Origin: Bin87 sp963666865
GTDB taxonomy: Bacteria > Chloroflexota > Dehalococcoidia > Lucifugimonadales > UBA3495
DNA: 64,000 nt
Reading direction: 5' to 3'
Assembly: GCA_963666865.1 (NCBI GenBank)
Contig: OY763072.1
Span: 3,658,001 to 3,722,000 of the forward strand
Part shown: piece by piece, positions 48,195 through 58,900 of the stretch
Position numbering within the stretch: position 1 is the stretch's first letter
Layout of the letters: each line of letters opens with the position of its first letter
Position numbers and translations under genes: made by a program
The notes under the pieces: generated by a model
Database searches by the model: none
Seen by the model: the letters and a program-made list of their open reading frames with translations, nothing else
What the model was told of the DNA's origin: nothing

Positions 48195-51100
48195 ATGCTG
48201 AACGGATACTTGACCCGACGCCCCACCGTTGCACTGCCTGCCGTCATCGCCGCCCTTCTGGGGACCGCGTTGCTGCTGGCCTACGCCGGCGTTCCCCTGG
48301 CCGAGGCGCAATCGCCGCCCGCTACGCCGTCCAGCGTCAGCCTGTCCCGCGCCGACGGAACCGTCACCGCGTCCTGGCCGGCCGTCTCCGGCGCGACCAA
48401 GTATCACGTAACCTACAGTTCCGATAACCGGCAGAGTTGGAGCGCCGCTTCCGATAGCCACACTACCAACAGTATCACCATCAACAACGCCGACAACTCG
48501 AAAACCTACATCGTCGCCGTGCGGGCCGGCAACGACAACGCTCAGTGGAGCGGCTGGCGCAACTCCGCGCCGGCCGGCCTTACACTCCCGATCCGGCACC
48601 GACACCGACGCCTGACCCGGATCCGCCCGCCGCCCCGGCCAACGTAACCCTGACCCGCGCCGATGGGACGGTCACCGCCAGTTGGGACGCGCCTGGCGGA
48701 GCGTCAAAGTACCATATCACCTACAGCTCGAATAACCGGCAGAGCTGGAGCGCGGCGTCCGACAGCCACGCCGGAACCGGCATTACCATCAGCGACGCCG
48801 ACAACGCGAAAACCTACATCGTCGCCGTGCGGGCCGGCAACGACGCCGGCTGGAGCGGTTGGCGCAACTCCGACCCAGCGGGGCCGTACACGCCGCCGCA
48901 ATCGCCGCCGGCCGCGCCGTCGTCCATCACCATCACCCGCGCCGACGGAACCGTCACGGCGTCGTGGCCGGCCGTCAGTGGGGCTACCAAGTACCACGTT
49001 ACCTACACCTCAGATAACAAGCAGAGCTGGAGCGCGGCGTCCGACAGCCACGCCGGAACCGGCATTACCATCAGCGACGCCGACAACGCGAAAACCTATA
49101 TCGTCGCCGTGCGGGCCGGCAACGACGCCGGCTGGAGCGGCTGGCGCAACTCCGACCCAGCGGGGCCGTATGAACCGCCTACGCTCACGACGACCAACGA
49201 GACCACCACCGGCGCCACGCTGACGCTCAGCAACTACGGCGGCGCGTGGTACTACCGCGCACAGGGCGGCGCCGGCGCGAGCGGGCAGTCGGTGAATTGC
49301 GTTGGGCCGGTGAACGGCGGGCAGACCACCATCGGCGGCCTGGATCCCAACACCGAGTACACGGTAACGGCCTACGTGGAGTGCGGCGGCGCGGCCATCG
49401 CCAGCAGCGAGTTGGTGACGGCGCAGAACGCCGCTCTCGCCCACTCTAACGTCGGCCTCTCCACGGCCACCATCACCCGCTCCGGCTCCAGCGGCGCGTG
49501 GTGGTTCAAGGGCAGCGCGCCTTACACGGGCTGCACCGACGCGGGGAGCGGCGACAGCGTGAATCTCACCAACCTCAGTAGCGGCGCGTCCCACACCTTC
49601 ACCGCCTACGCCAACCAGCACTGCCACTCCGACCTTGTGAGGGGCAGCACGACGTTCACCACCACCGGCCAGCCGCTCCAACTAATCGAGAACAACGCCA
49701 CAAACGTGGTCATTGGTCCCTACGCCTCGTGGACCGGCCCCTGGTACCGCAAGACGGCCACAAATATTCCCGTCAATCTTTCCGCCTGCACCGGCCCGAC
49801 CACCGGATCGCATGAGTTCACGGGCTTGCGGGCTGAAGGCACGGTAGTTCTCCTGATGTACGACGACTCGACCTGTGGGAACCTGGTCGGGGCCATGTCC
49901 CTTAAGACGCCCAGAGCGGGCCTCGTCGTCAGCAGTTTCGACTCCACCGGCGCAAACATCACTATCCAGCGCTGGAAGAGGGGCTGGCGGCTACGGCAGG
50001 AATCGCCGAGCGTCGGCGCCTGCATCACCGTCGCCACGGGGACAACCACCGCAGTCACCGGCCTCACCCCGGGGCAGCAATACACGTACAAGGCGTACCA
50101 AGACAGCGGCAGTGGCTGCGCTGACGGCATCCTCGGAGTTACCGTCACCTTCACCGTGCCGGAGTTGGCCGTGGAGACCGGCTCCACCTCGGCGGGGCTG
50201 ACGCTGAGCCACTGGTCGGGGCAATGGTGGTACCGCGCCATCGGCATCTACAGCTCGTCCACGGGCAACCTAATCACCTACACCGGCCAGCCCTGCCGGG
50301 GGCCGGCAACGGGCGAGACCACCGCCGTCCTAAACGGCCTCGTCGGTGACTACACTTGGGGGTTCAAAGCCTACGGCAGTTACGATGCCTGCGCCGCCGA
50401 CCTCAGCGTCGCCAACGGCGGCGATGACTCGGGGGCGACGGGCGTGCTGGGCGCAGCCCCGGTCAAGGCGGACACGCTGGGCGCGCCCACCCTGGACGCC
50501 AGCCCGGTCAGCGGCGGCGTGCGGCTGAGCCTGGGCAACTGGGGCAAGAGCGACGGCGACTGGTGGTACCGGGCCAACGTCATGATCCCCCACGCCAACT
50601 CGCAGGAGCACGGGGCCAACGGCTGCCGCGGCCCGGTTACCGGCGGCAAGCTCCAGCATGACGACACCAACCTGCCGGCGCTGTCTGGAGCCGGCGCCTA
50701 CTACCGGTTCAACGTGTATCCGGTGGCCGGCTGCCACTACTCGAAAGTCGCCGCGTATGCCACGATGGGCAATGTCCCGGCGATTGACGTATTTAGCGTC
50801 AGCAACCTGAGCAAGACCGGTAATGGGCAGCGGGGCGTCACCAGCGATGTCCCGGTTGGCGGCCAGTTCACCACCGGCTCCCGCGAGTACGGCTACCGGC
50901 TGACGTCGGTCACCATCAGCGCCTTCGATCCCAGCGGTTCGCCGGGAAACCTGACCGTAGCCATCCACGGCGACTCCAACGGCAAGCCCGGCACGTTGCA
51001 GACGACGCTGAGCGGCAGCAATCCCACGAGCGCGGGTGAATACGACTTCACCTGTACCTCCGACTGCGCTCTGGCCAAGAACCAGAAATACTACGTGGTG

Positions 51101-52084
51101 CTCACTGCGCCCGGCGCCTCGCCCGGGAGTGCCCACAAGTGGAACTACACGACCTCTCAATTGGAGGACCGGACGCCGTCAGGCAATGGCTGGTCCATCG
51201 GCGACAAGACATACCAAAAGATAGGGAACTGGTCTGAGTTAAGTGGTCCCGTGAAGTTCAAGGTGACCGCGACGGAGCCGCCGACGGCAACGCTGGCGGC
51301 CTCGAATGTCAAGGCTTGGAGCGCGACGCTGACCATATCCGGGCATCCGGGCAGTTGGTACTACAAGGCCAACGCCGCGCCCCACGCTTCCTGCACCGGC
51401 CCCGTCCACGCTACCAGCGAGGCACTGACCGGCCTAACGGCCAGCATGTCCTCCTACGTCTATACGGCGTACAGCGACTCCTCCTGCAAGAACGTGGTGG
51501 CAACGGCGGCTTCCTTCAGCACCCTAGACCCGCCGCCGGCCCGGATTGACAGCGTAACCCTGAGCCGGGGCGCCGGCACGCTCATCCTTTCGTGGACCGC
51601 GCCGGCGGACAACGGCTTTACCATCACGCGGTACGACATCGAGTACAAGACGAGCAGCGCGACGACCTGGACCAGCGGCGGCACGTCCACGACGACCAGC
51701 AAGACCGTCAGCAGCGTGACCAACGCCACGTCCTACGACGTGCGCGTCCGGGCGGTGAACGCAAACGGCAACGCCGAGTGGCGGGAAGCGTCGGTGGGCG
51801 CGCTGGGGAATCCGGGCACGCCGACGGGCCTGACCAAGACCGGCTGGGTGCTGAGTTGGACTGCGCCGTCCAATACGGGGAACGCGGCCATCACCCGCTA
51901 CGAGGTGGAGTGCCGGCGGGGGCTCAACAAGGGCACCGTTCACAGTACAACCGGCGCCACGTCCGTCACGCTCACCCACAGTTGGTGCAAGCAGTACTCG
52001 AACCACGGCAACCACGCGCGGGTGCGGGCGCAGAACGCCGGGAACCTGTACGGCCCATGGTCGGGCTGGCTGCGGTTGCAGTAG
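48195..52084 (+). CDS. Secreted FN3-repeat protein, paralogue 4, with a frameshift near 48578
   Basis: Start ATG at 48195 with the same GGAGACCGACC leader as paralogues 2 and 3; signal peptide LAEA-QS. The first frame runs to 48647 but loses FN3 homology after WRNSAPAG. The second frame carries the expected PYTPDPAPTPTPDPDPP linker and all later domains to TAG at 52082. One C is missing at about 48578 (GGCCTTAC where GGCCCTTAC or GGCCCCTAC is expected). Repaired, it would be about 1296 residues: three FN3, several WYYKA-type modules, an anchor-like domain (about 50,800-51,270 in bases), one more WYYKA module and two ordinary FN3 modules at the end. It may be a real mutation or a sequence error. 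A hairpin GTAGGCG-GAAA-CGCCTAC starts at the stop codon. Confidence 0.75.
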
Positions 52085-52464
52085 GCGGAAACGCCTACCC
52101 TACAATGACAATGATTGGGGCGGCCGGCTGGCGCAACTCGGTGTCTAGCGACCCGCACACCCGGCCGCCGCCGACTTGCCCGCCGGACAACAACCGGCGG
52201 GCCGTTATCCAAACCACCCACGGCGCTGCCGGGGCGGCATCGTCACCATCTGTGACGCCGGCAAGCGCCTACAACATAGTGGCGTCCAAGAACCACAAGG
52301 CCAGCAGGTCCAAGCTATTCTCCGAATACCAGCCGACCAAGGCTCATATCAAAGGCGCGCACGCGAATGCGACGTGCTACTGCCGTAATAGTGACACTTG
52401 GCCATTGCGAGCCGGCCATGGCGAACCATAGACTCACGGCAACCCCACCGCCGCGAGTTTCGTT
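52085..52464. other. Intergenic region with FN3 debris, right of the cluster
   Basis: No intact gene. It begins with the hairpin overlapping the stop of paralogue 4, then a fragment reading GWRNS (about 52125) and the 81-base relic at 52276-52356. These are remains of a further FN3 gene. The nuclease gene begins at its right edge. Confidence 0.6.
52276..52356 (+). repeat. FN3 gene relic, right copy
   Basis: Ungapped match to 41095-41175. In frame it reads VASKNHKASRSKLFSEYQ then KAHIKG, clearly related to a fibronectin module of paralogue 1. The two relics bracket paralogues 2-4. Confidence 0.65.
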
Positions 52465-53115
52465 TTGCCTACCCCGCGAGAATCCCCCTACATCTGGGCC
52501 ACCTGGCTGCCCAAGCTGCTGACCGGCGACAATTCCTGCGAATGGGCCGTCTGGCTCAAAGCCCATTACCAGGACTGGGCCAGAATGCCGTCCGACTTCA
52601 ACCAAGCCGATTGGCTGCTGAAGCACACGGCGCTGCTGAACGAGCAGAAGGCCAAGTGGGAAGAACCCGGCTACGACGTTCACGTCGAAGGGCAGAACGC
52701 TTTCCGACTGCGCGGCATATCCGCCACGCTGGCAGGAAGGCCCGACCTGATTGTCGACCGCTTCGATGACACCCTCATCATCGACATCAAAACCGGCCGG
52801 GAGCAGCCGTGGCACGTCGTGCAGGTCATGATCTACATGTACGCGCTGCCCAGGGCGATTCCGCAGTATCGGAACGTTCGGTTGGCCGGCGAGATAACCT
52901 ACCCCACCCACACGGTGGAAGTTCCGGAAGTTGGCCGGCAAGGCGGGTTCGCGCGGAACCTCGCATCGCTGATACGGCGGCTGGCGTCCGACACGCCGCC
53001 CCAAAGGACGCCGAGCGCCCACGAGTGCCGGTTCTGCGACATCAACAGCGTGGATTGCCCGGAGCGTGTGGACCTGGAAATGGCACCGCAAGAAGCCACT
53101 ACGGAAGATTTCTGA
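52465..53115 (+). CDS. Cas4-like PD-(D/E)XK nuclease with Fe-S cysteines
   Basis: 216 residues. The nuclease core is LAGRPDLIVDRFDDTLIIDIKTG with Asp94, Asp107 and Lys109, then HVVQVMIYMYAL, as in Cas4, AddB and RecB-type enzymes. One cysteine lies early (Cys25) and three late (Cys188, Cys191, Cys198 in CRFCDINSVDC), the four-cysteine pattern that holds a 4Fe-4S cluster in Cas4/AddB. The frame is open only from 52432 and the best start is a TTG at 52465 with no clear SD, so the N-terminus is uncertain. No CRISPR array or cas gene is seen. It opens the defence-type region. Confidence 0.8.
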   Translation: MPTPRESPYIWATWLPKLLTGDNSCEWAVWLKAHYQDWARMPSDFNQADWLLKHTALLNEQKAKWEEPGYDVHVEGQNAFRLRGISATLAGRPDLIVDRFDDTLIIDIKTGREQPWHVVQVMIYMYALPRAIPQYRNVRLAGEITYPTHTVEVPEVGRQGGFARNLASLIRRLASDTPPQRTPSAHECRFCDINSVDCPERVDLEMAPQEATTEDF

Positions 53116-53192
53116 CAGACAGACCGCCTACGGCCTGAGCCGCTTTGGAGCGGAGCTACGGCTCCTACGACCATCCAGACTTCACCAGAACC

Positions 53193-54059
53193 CTAATGCA
53201 CATTGCCATTACGCGAGGCCTCCACTTCAATCAGCCGCAGGATCTCGCGAGCGTTGCCGACTACGTCAGCCTGTACAGCGTCGTCACGAGTTTGGTGTAG
53301 GAATTCAGCCGCCCGTATTGGACCCAATCCATCGTGCCGGGTGAAATAGTCTCGAATAATGCCCAAGGCCTTGTCAACAATCGGGTCAGCCGAAAGCGGC
53401 AACAAGCACTCGCTAACCACATCCACGCCCAAGCCACTCCATACGTAGTTCAGGTCGTAAGCGTCCTTTCTCGCACCTCGCCCCCTGAATGCCAAAGCCT
53501 TGAGCACGGTAAATGCCCCTGGTCCGCAAACTGGGACATCCCAGGCTGTATACTCTTGCGACAACGTAAAGCCCTCAAGCCTCACCCACTGGCGGTCTCG
53601 GAACGCCAGGTCCAACCCTTCAATGATGAATGCCCCGAAATCCCCTTCAATGTGGCAGATTCTGCCGGCTGGTCCACCTTCTGGACTAGGTGCTACCAAG
53701 AAGTCGACCTTCGCCGAAGCGCCACCGCTGAGCGCCCACGTCTGTAGTCTGGCATTGCCTTTGTCATTGGGCTCAGGACGCAATCCCGCATCACGGAGCC
53801 TCTCAGTCAAACCCTGATAGCTCGCTTGGTCGAAGACGGCCAGCGACAGCCCTAGGTCCAGATCCATGGTACCCACATGGGGGGCCATGCCCATTGGCAA
53901 CTCGTCCTGCTTCACCAGCAGATACGGCGACAAGCCACCAACCACAACGACCTGATCGCTGTAGTCCCCCAAGAAGGTAAACACCGAAAGGCAAGTACTG
54001 ACTGCCAAATCCAAGTCGTTGATGGAGTACCCATCCCGGTAACTAGGTTTATTTGCCAT
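53193..54059 (-). CDS. AbiEii-type nucleotidyltransferase (putative type IV toxin)
   Basis: 288 residues from the ATG at 54059 (SD GGAGG 6 bases before it). The nucleotidyltransferase fold shows VVVVGGLSPYLL (Gly41-Gly42), MDLDLG (Asp66, Asp68) and the third acid in KVDFLV (Asp119), followed by a helical C-terminal half. This is the DUF1814/AbiEii arrangement, in which the toxin adds nucleotides to an RNA target, often tRNA. It overlaps the 3' end of its partner by 11 bases, antitoxin first, as in abiE operons. Confidence 0.8.
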   Translation of the reverse strand: MANKPSYRDGYSINDLDLAVSTCLSVFTFLGDYSDQVVVVGGLSPYLLVKQDELPMGMAPHVGTMDLDLGLSLAVFDQASYQGLTERLRDAGLRPEPNDKGNARLQTWALSGGASAKVDFLVAPSPEGGPAGRICHIEGDFGAFIIEGLDLAFRDRQWVRLEGFTLSQEYTAWDVPVCGPGAFTVLKALAFRGRGARKDAYDLNYVWSGLGVDVVSECLLPLSADPIVDKALGIIRDYFTRHDGLGPIRAAEFLHQTRDDAVQADVVGNAREILRLIEVEASRNGNVH

Positions 54060-55107
54060 CGTGTCCTCCAAATAGCAATTGAGACCTTAACTCGTCCGCC
54101 GCTTCCTGGGAACGCTCGGGATGGCTCTTCAGGTCCAAGTAAACCTGTACCGGGTGGGCGCACTGCACACCATCCACCCGGCAAACGCCGTGGAACACTC
54201 CATCGTCGTTAGGAACCACCAGCCAAGTGTTGGCGCCCCTAGGCTCTTCCCTGAACCCTAAGTCACTCATCATCCCAGCCGATGGGAAGTCGGCCACGTA
54301 AACCGTGGCCAGCCGGAACCCAGCGTGCCGAGTGAGCAACCAAGCGGCCGGCAACCCGGTGGCAGCATGAGACACCCCTATATGATCAAGCCTCTCGTCC
54401 AGAGAGCCGGCCAACTCAACTCCAGAACGCGCCGCCACATGACCCGGAATCACGGTGTGTCGATCAAAACGGTACTCCTCAGACCAAGAGTCCAGCAGAA
54501 TATCCGCGTCAACGACTTTGGCTCCCTCACTACTGCGTTCGACCAAACCGGTGTCAACCAGCTTGCCGACAACACGGCTTACATGGCCTTCGTTGAGACC
54601 CGTAGCTTCCGCCAAAGTACGCTGCCGCAACCGAGCATCCGGGTCCAACAGCAGCTGTCGCGCCACCCGAGAACCTTTGGGCCCGAAGGCACTTTCGGGT
54701 CGCCCCGGACGTCGGAACCGGTTAGGATGCCCCAAATCCTGGTAGAAGATACCGGGAGCCACGATACGCGCGTTGCCAGACAGATCCATCCAAGCAACAC
54801 TGTTCTGTTCGCAGTGGGCCCGCGCCGCCGCGCCCATGTAAGGCACCACCAGCAATACGCTCACCGTTTCATGGCAGGACTCGCGGTACCTAACCAGTTG
54901 ATCTACGGCCATGGCGGTCCCAGAAAGCGAACCGGAACGCTTGCACTCCATCACGAAAGTTCGGCCGGCTACAGTAAGCAAGCCGTCAAACTGCCTAAGT
55001 TGGATTTCTCGCCTGACGGCGACTTGGGCACCACCCGCATCACCGAAAATTTCACACCACTGATCAGCCGCTAGCAGGGGCATTTGATGTTCTGCTGGAA
55101 CTCGCAT
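54049..55107 (-). CDS. AbiEi-like antitoxin/repressor with nuclease-like N-terminal domain
   Basis: 352 residues from the ATG at 55107. A winged helix (about 145-200: QRTLAEATGLNEGHVSRVVG, KLVDTGLVERS) is the DNA-binding part. The N-terminal domain has FDGLLTV (Asp41) and FVMECKRSG (Glu54, Lys56), a possible PD-(D/E)XK signature, and WMDLSGNARI, typical of this AbiEi subfamily. The C-terminal half is the toxin-contacting region. A GTG start 9 codons upstream lies inside the promoter and is rejected. The ATG is only 6 bases from a TATAAT, so the transcript is probably leaderless. Negative autoregulation through the palindrome is expected. Confidence 0.8.
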   Translation of the reverse strand: MRVPAEHQMPLLAADQWCEIFGDAGGAQVAVRREIQLRQFDGLLTVAGRTFVMECKRSGSLSGTAMAVDQLVRYRESCHETVSVLLVVPYMGAAARAHCEQNSVAWMDLSGNARIVAPGIFYQDLGHPNRFRRPGRPESAFGPKGSRVARQLLLDPDARLRQRTLAEATGLNEGHVSRVVGKLVDTGLVERSSEGAKVVDADILLDSWSEEYRFDRHTVIPGHVAARSGVELAGSLDERLDHIGVSHAATGLPAAWLLTRHAGFRLATVYVADFPSAGMMSDLGFREEPRGANTWLVVPNDDGVFHGVCRVDGVQCAHPVQVYLDLKSHPERSQEAADELRSQLLFGGHDGK

Positions 55108-55113
55108 AATGTC

Positions 55114-55152
55114 ATTATACGCTGGCTTGCTCACAGGCGCAAGCCAGCGTAT
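55114..55152 (-). promoter_or_regulatory. Promoter and palindromic operator of the AbiE-like operon
   Basis: On the minus strand TTGCGC (55142-55137), a 17-base spacer and TATAAT (55119-55114). A perfect 14-base inverted repeat, ATACGCTGGCTTGC at 55117-55130 and its complement at 55139-55152 with an 8-base centre, covers the promoter. This fits a repressor dimer site that blocks the polymerase. Confidence 0.8.
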
Positions 55153-55261
55153 TTAAGCAAGCCACACGTGAGACGTACCAAACAAGGACGCTGAGCACCA
55201 AACCGCGGCATTTCCACTATTGCCGAAAAACAGGGCCAGTCGCCCTTGAACTCGCTAACTA

Positions 55262-55576
55262 TTACAGGACGATTACTTGCGGTTCAGCGCTCACAAACTC
55301 CAACACTACCGTCTCGCCGGCCATGCCCCGGCCGTCAATGATCGCCATCACCGCGTCCGGCGATTCACCACATACCGCAATCCCGTCAACGCTCATCCCA
55401 ATCCAGTAGTCATCGTCAGACAAGGGCGTCGCCGCGATTGCGTCGTTCAACAGCGAACGCAACCGGGCGTGTTCGTCCAGCATTGCAGCGACCGTCGCCG
55501 GGTCAAGCGCTTTGCCGTCAACGGTGGGAACTGTGCCCGACGCCGCAACGTCGTCAAAATCTTTCCTGATCGCCAT
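55262..55576 (-). CDS. Hypothetical protein
   Basis: 104 residues from the ATG at 55576. It is acidic, with a helical first half (DPATVAAMLDEHARLRSLLNDAI) and a short beta-rich second half (YWIGMSVDGIAVCGESPDAVM). I recognise no family. It lies alone between the AbiE-like promoter and the Type ISP-like gene, on the minus strand. Confidence 0.5.
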   Translation of the reverse strand: MAIRKDFDDVAASGTVPTVDGKALDPATVAAMLDEHARLRSLLNDAIAATPLSDDDYWIGMSVDGIAVCGESPDAVMAIIDGRGMAGETVVLEFVSAEPQVIVL

Positions 55577-55991
55577 TCGCTGACCTCACGACTGCGCTGA
55601 GCGGGATTCCGCCCCGACTATACCAGTTAGCAATTGGCTGGCATAGTCAGCCGACCACGATGCGAGAGCCGTTTCCGACGGCTACTGGGAGTCGCTGCGG
55701 CGCAGGCGCATAGCCCAAGTACAACTACGTTGGCATCTACGAATAGCCGGACAATCCCGGCGCCTTGCGACCACCACGCCGGCCGCCGAACACCTGCCGC
55801 CTAGAATGCGGCGCCAGAGCGCTGCCGAGAAGCCCCGATTCCGAGGGATCGGGGCTTTTTGTTGCCTGTGCCAATCAGCTACCAGGCGCCGCAGCCGCGC
55901 TTTTCGAGCAGCGACCCGAACTCGCCTGAAACGACAGCCAAGCAGTCACTCAGGCCAAAAACTTTATAACCATCTCAAAAAGGCACCGAGT
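55577..55991. other. Intergenic region before the Type ISP-like gene
   Basis: No credible coding sequence. A terminator on the plus strand (55831-55860) has no plus-strand gene upstream of it within 2.4 kb, hinting at a short untranslated RNA or promoter insulation. The remaining sequence has several GC-rich inverted repeats but no tRNA. Confidence 0.5.
55831..55860 (+). terminator. Intrinsic terminator without an obvious gene
   Basis: AGCCCCGAT (55831-55839) pairs with ATCGGGGCT (55848-55856), followed by TTTTT. The 3' half resembles the terminator at 38796 (GGGGCTTTTT then TTGCC-like sequence). It lies upstream of the restriction enzyme gene. Confidence 0.75.
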
Positions 55992-58900
55992 ATGCACTCC
56001 AACACCCCGGATTTCGCCATCAACGAATCAATCGCCATCGTAGCCGCCATGAGCCAGCAGGCCACTGACGGCAAGTGGCTAGAACTCGAAACCGCGGGCA
56101 CCGCCCCGGTCATCCCGGAATGGGACGTCAGCAACTGCTGGACCTGGCCGGATTGGCCGCAACGCGAGGTCGAGTTCCCCGGCTCCACCGGCCAGGACAT
56201 CGGCATCGACTGCGTAGCCGTCCGACGCTCCGACGGCAAGTACGTCGCCATCCAGTGCAAGTCGCGCCAACTGGACGAATACGGAGCCGGCGCCGCCGTA
56301 GCCAAAGGCGAGCTCGACAAGTTCGTAGCCGCCACGTCAGGCGACTTCTGGGCGGAACGCTGGCTCGTCACCAACGGCGACGTCCCCATCGCCGCGCCGG
56401 CAACGCAGATGATCCACGTCACTGGCAAGCCGGTAAAGCAGGTCAACCTAGCCGCCGACCTGGTAGCCGCCCAAGCGCCGGCTAACGATCCCCCATGCCC
56501 GCATTGCCAGCCTAATCCCGACGGCGAGCCGCGCCGGCAGACCCGTACCTGCATGCAGAAAGAAGCTGTCGCCAGCAGCGTTGACCTGCTGCGCCGTCAC
56601 GCTCAATCCGAAAGCGGCGGATTGCCCGCCGGCCAGGCCCGCGGCAAAATCATCCTACCCTGCGGCACCGGCAAGACGCGCATCGCGCTGCGCATCATCG
56701 AAGAGATGACACCCGCCGGCGGTGTCTCGGTGGTGCTGTGCCCGTCCATCGCGCTGGTGGCGCAGATACGACGCGAGTTCCTGCAACACACGGTCAGGGA
56801 CCTGCGCGCGTTGGCCGTCTGCTCCGACGAAACCGCCGGCTACGACCCGCGGAAGGAAGACAGCCGCAACCTGCTCGCCGACCCCACCATGGACAGCAGC
56901 AACGTCAGCGCCGCCGCCGTCAAAGGCCAAGTCACCACCGACGCGGGCGAAATCGCCGGCTGGATTGCAGAAAGCCGCTACGGCAACCGCATCAACGTGA
57001 TCTTCGGCACCTACCAGAGCAGCCACCGCATAGCCGAAGCCCTGACCGCCAGCGGAACCGTCGCCGACGTGCTGGTCGCCGACGAAGCCCACCGTACCGC
57101 CGGACTGCGCCGCGTCAAGAAGCTAGAAGACAAGCTGCGGGACTTCACCGTCTGCCACGACAACGACCGCTTTCCCGCCAAGTACCGCATCTATCAGACT
57201 GCCACGCCGCGGGTGTACGACACCACCAACCAGCCCAGCAGCCGCAATCCTAACTGGATCGTCCGCAACATGGACGATGAGAGCATCTTCGGCGTGGAAC
57301 TGTACCGCAAGGAGTACCGCGACGCCGTGAGAAACGGCTGGCTCGCCGACTATCGCATCATCGCCCTTGGCGTCAACGACCCCGACACCTACAGAGCCGC
57401 CAACGAGCTCGTGAAACTCCACGGACGCACCGGCCGCAACGCCCTGACCACGGATCACTTCCTGAAAGGCATGACGCTGGCGCTGGTGATGGCCGGAGCC
57501 ACCAACGAGCCGGATGGCTACCAAGCGCAGGTTAATTCCTGCATCGGTTTCATGAACACCGTGGTGAAGTCGAAGACCATGGCCGAGCAACTGCAATCGG
57601 ACACCGTACGGAAATGGCTGGAACGATGGATGCAGGAAAACCGCACGGGGCAGCCGCCGGCTCACTATCGCTTGGAGCACCTGGACGCTTCCAGCAACGC
57701 CGTCAAGCGCGAGGACGCCAAGCGCCGGCTGGCGCAGGCCAGCGAGAGCCAGCCCCACGGCATCCTGAACGTCGGCATCTTCGGAGAGGGCACCGACGCG
57801 CCGTCGCTGTCCGCCGTGGCGTTCCTGGAACCCCGCAAGAGCCCGGTGGACGTGATCCAGGCCGTCGGCAGAGCCATGCGCACCGCGCCCAACAAGGAGC
57901 TCGGCTACATCGTCTGTCCCATCGTGATACCCGCCGACCACGACGCCGAGACCTGGCTGGCTACCAGCAGCCCCGGCGAGGGTTGGCAGGAACTGGGCCA
58001 GATACTGCTGGCCCTGCGCGCCCACGACAGCAGGATCGAGGACAGCCTGGCTGAGCTGCTCAAGGTCTACGTGCCGCCGGCGCCGGAAGAAGAGACTACC
58101 GCCATCGGCATCGCCGACGACGCCAAGCAGCGGATCCAGTACTACGCTCACGTGGGTAACCCCAGGGATGTCCCGCAGATCGTTGAGGACATCCTGGACG
58201 GCAAGCAGCCGCCATCAAAGAGCCTGCAACCGCTGTCCGTCATCGAGCAGACCGCCAAGCCCAGAGTTCCCAGCGAGCCCAAGCCGGCAGACCCCAACCA
58301 GCCCACGCTGATACCGTCATCCGCGCCGGTTGCGGCAGCAACCACGGCGGAACCTGCAACGGAACCGATGGCAGGAGACAGCGGCGCCAAAGCGCCGCCA
58401 GAGCCGAGCTCGGTAATCACCGGCAAGCGGCACGCCGACGGCAGCAAGGAGCTGCGCCGCGACAGCCCCGCGCGCATCAGGAACCACAAGGGCTACGGAC
58501 TGGCGCCGGTGGACTACCAGGCCACCAAGAAGAAAGCCACCGAGATGATCAACCAGGGCGCCGGCACCCGGGTGCCTGGCCCCGAGCAGCGCAAGCGCAA
58601 CGCCAGCCGCCGCAGCGCCGGCGACAAGCACGCCCAGCTCATGCTGGACGCCATCGGACTCAGCGGCGACAACCGCAACGCCATCACCGCCAACCTGCTG
58701 ACCAAGTCGGGACTCACCGGCAACCGGGTGCAGCGGGACCTGAACCTCTTGGAGTACGGCGTTGGCGAGGCCGCCCGCTGCCTTGGCGCCGACAACCTGA
58801 AGGGCGCACTGGATGCCCACTTCCTGCTGGACAATCTGAAGGAAGACAGCCGCAAGGCGCAGGCCGACGGCTGCACCATCGCTGCCCTGCTGATGATGAA

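Noticed and set aside
52465..53115. CRISPR-associated cas4 in a CRISPR locus
   Set aside because: No regularly spaced repeats and no other cas genes in the window; only the nuclease fold is supported.
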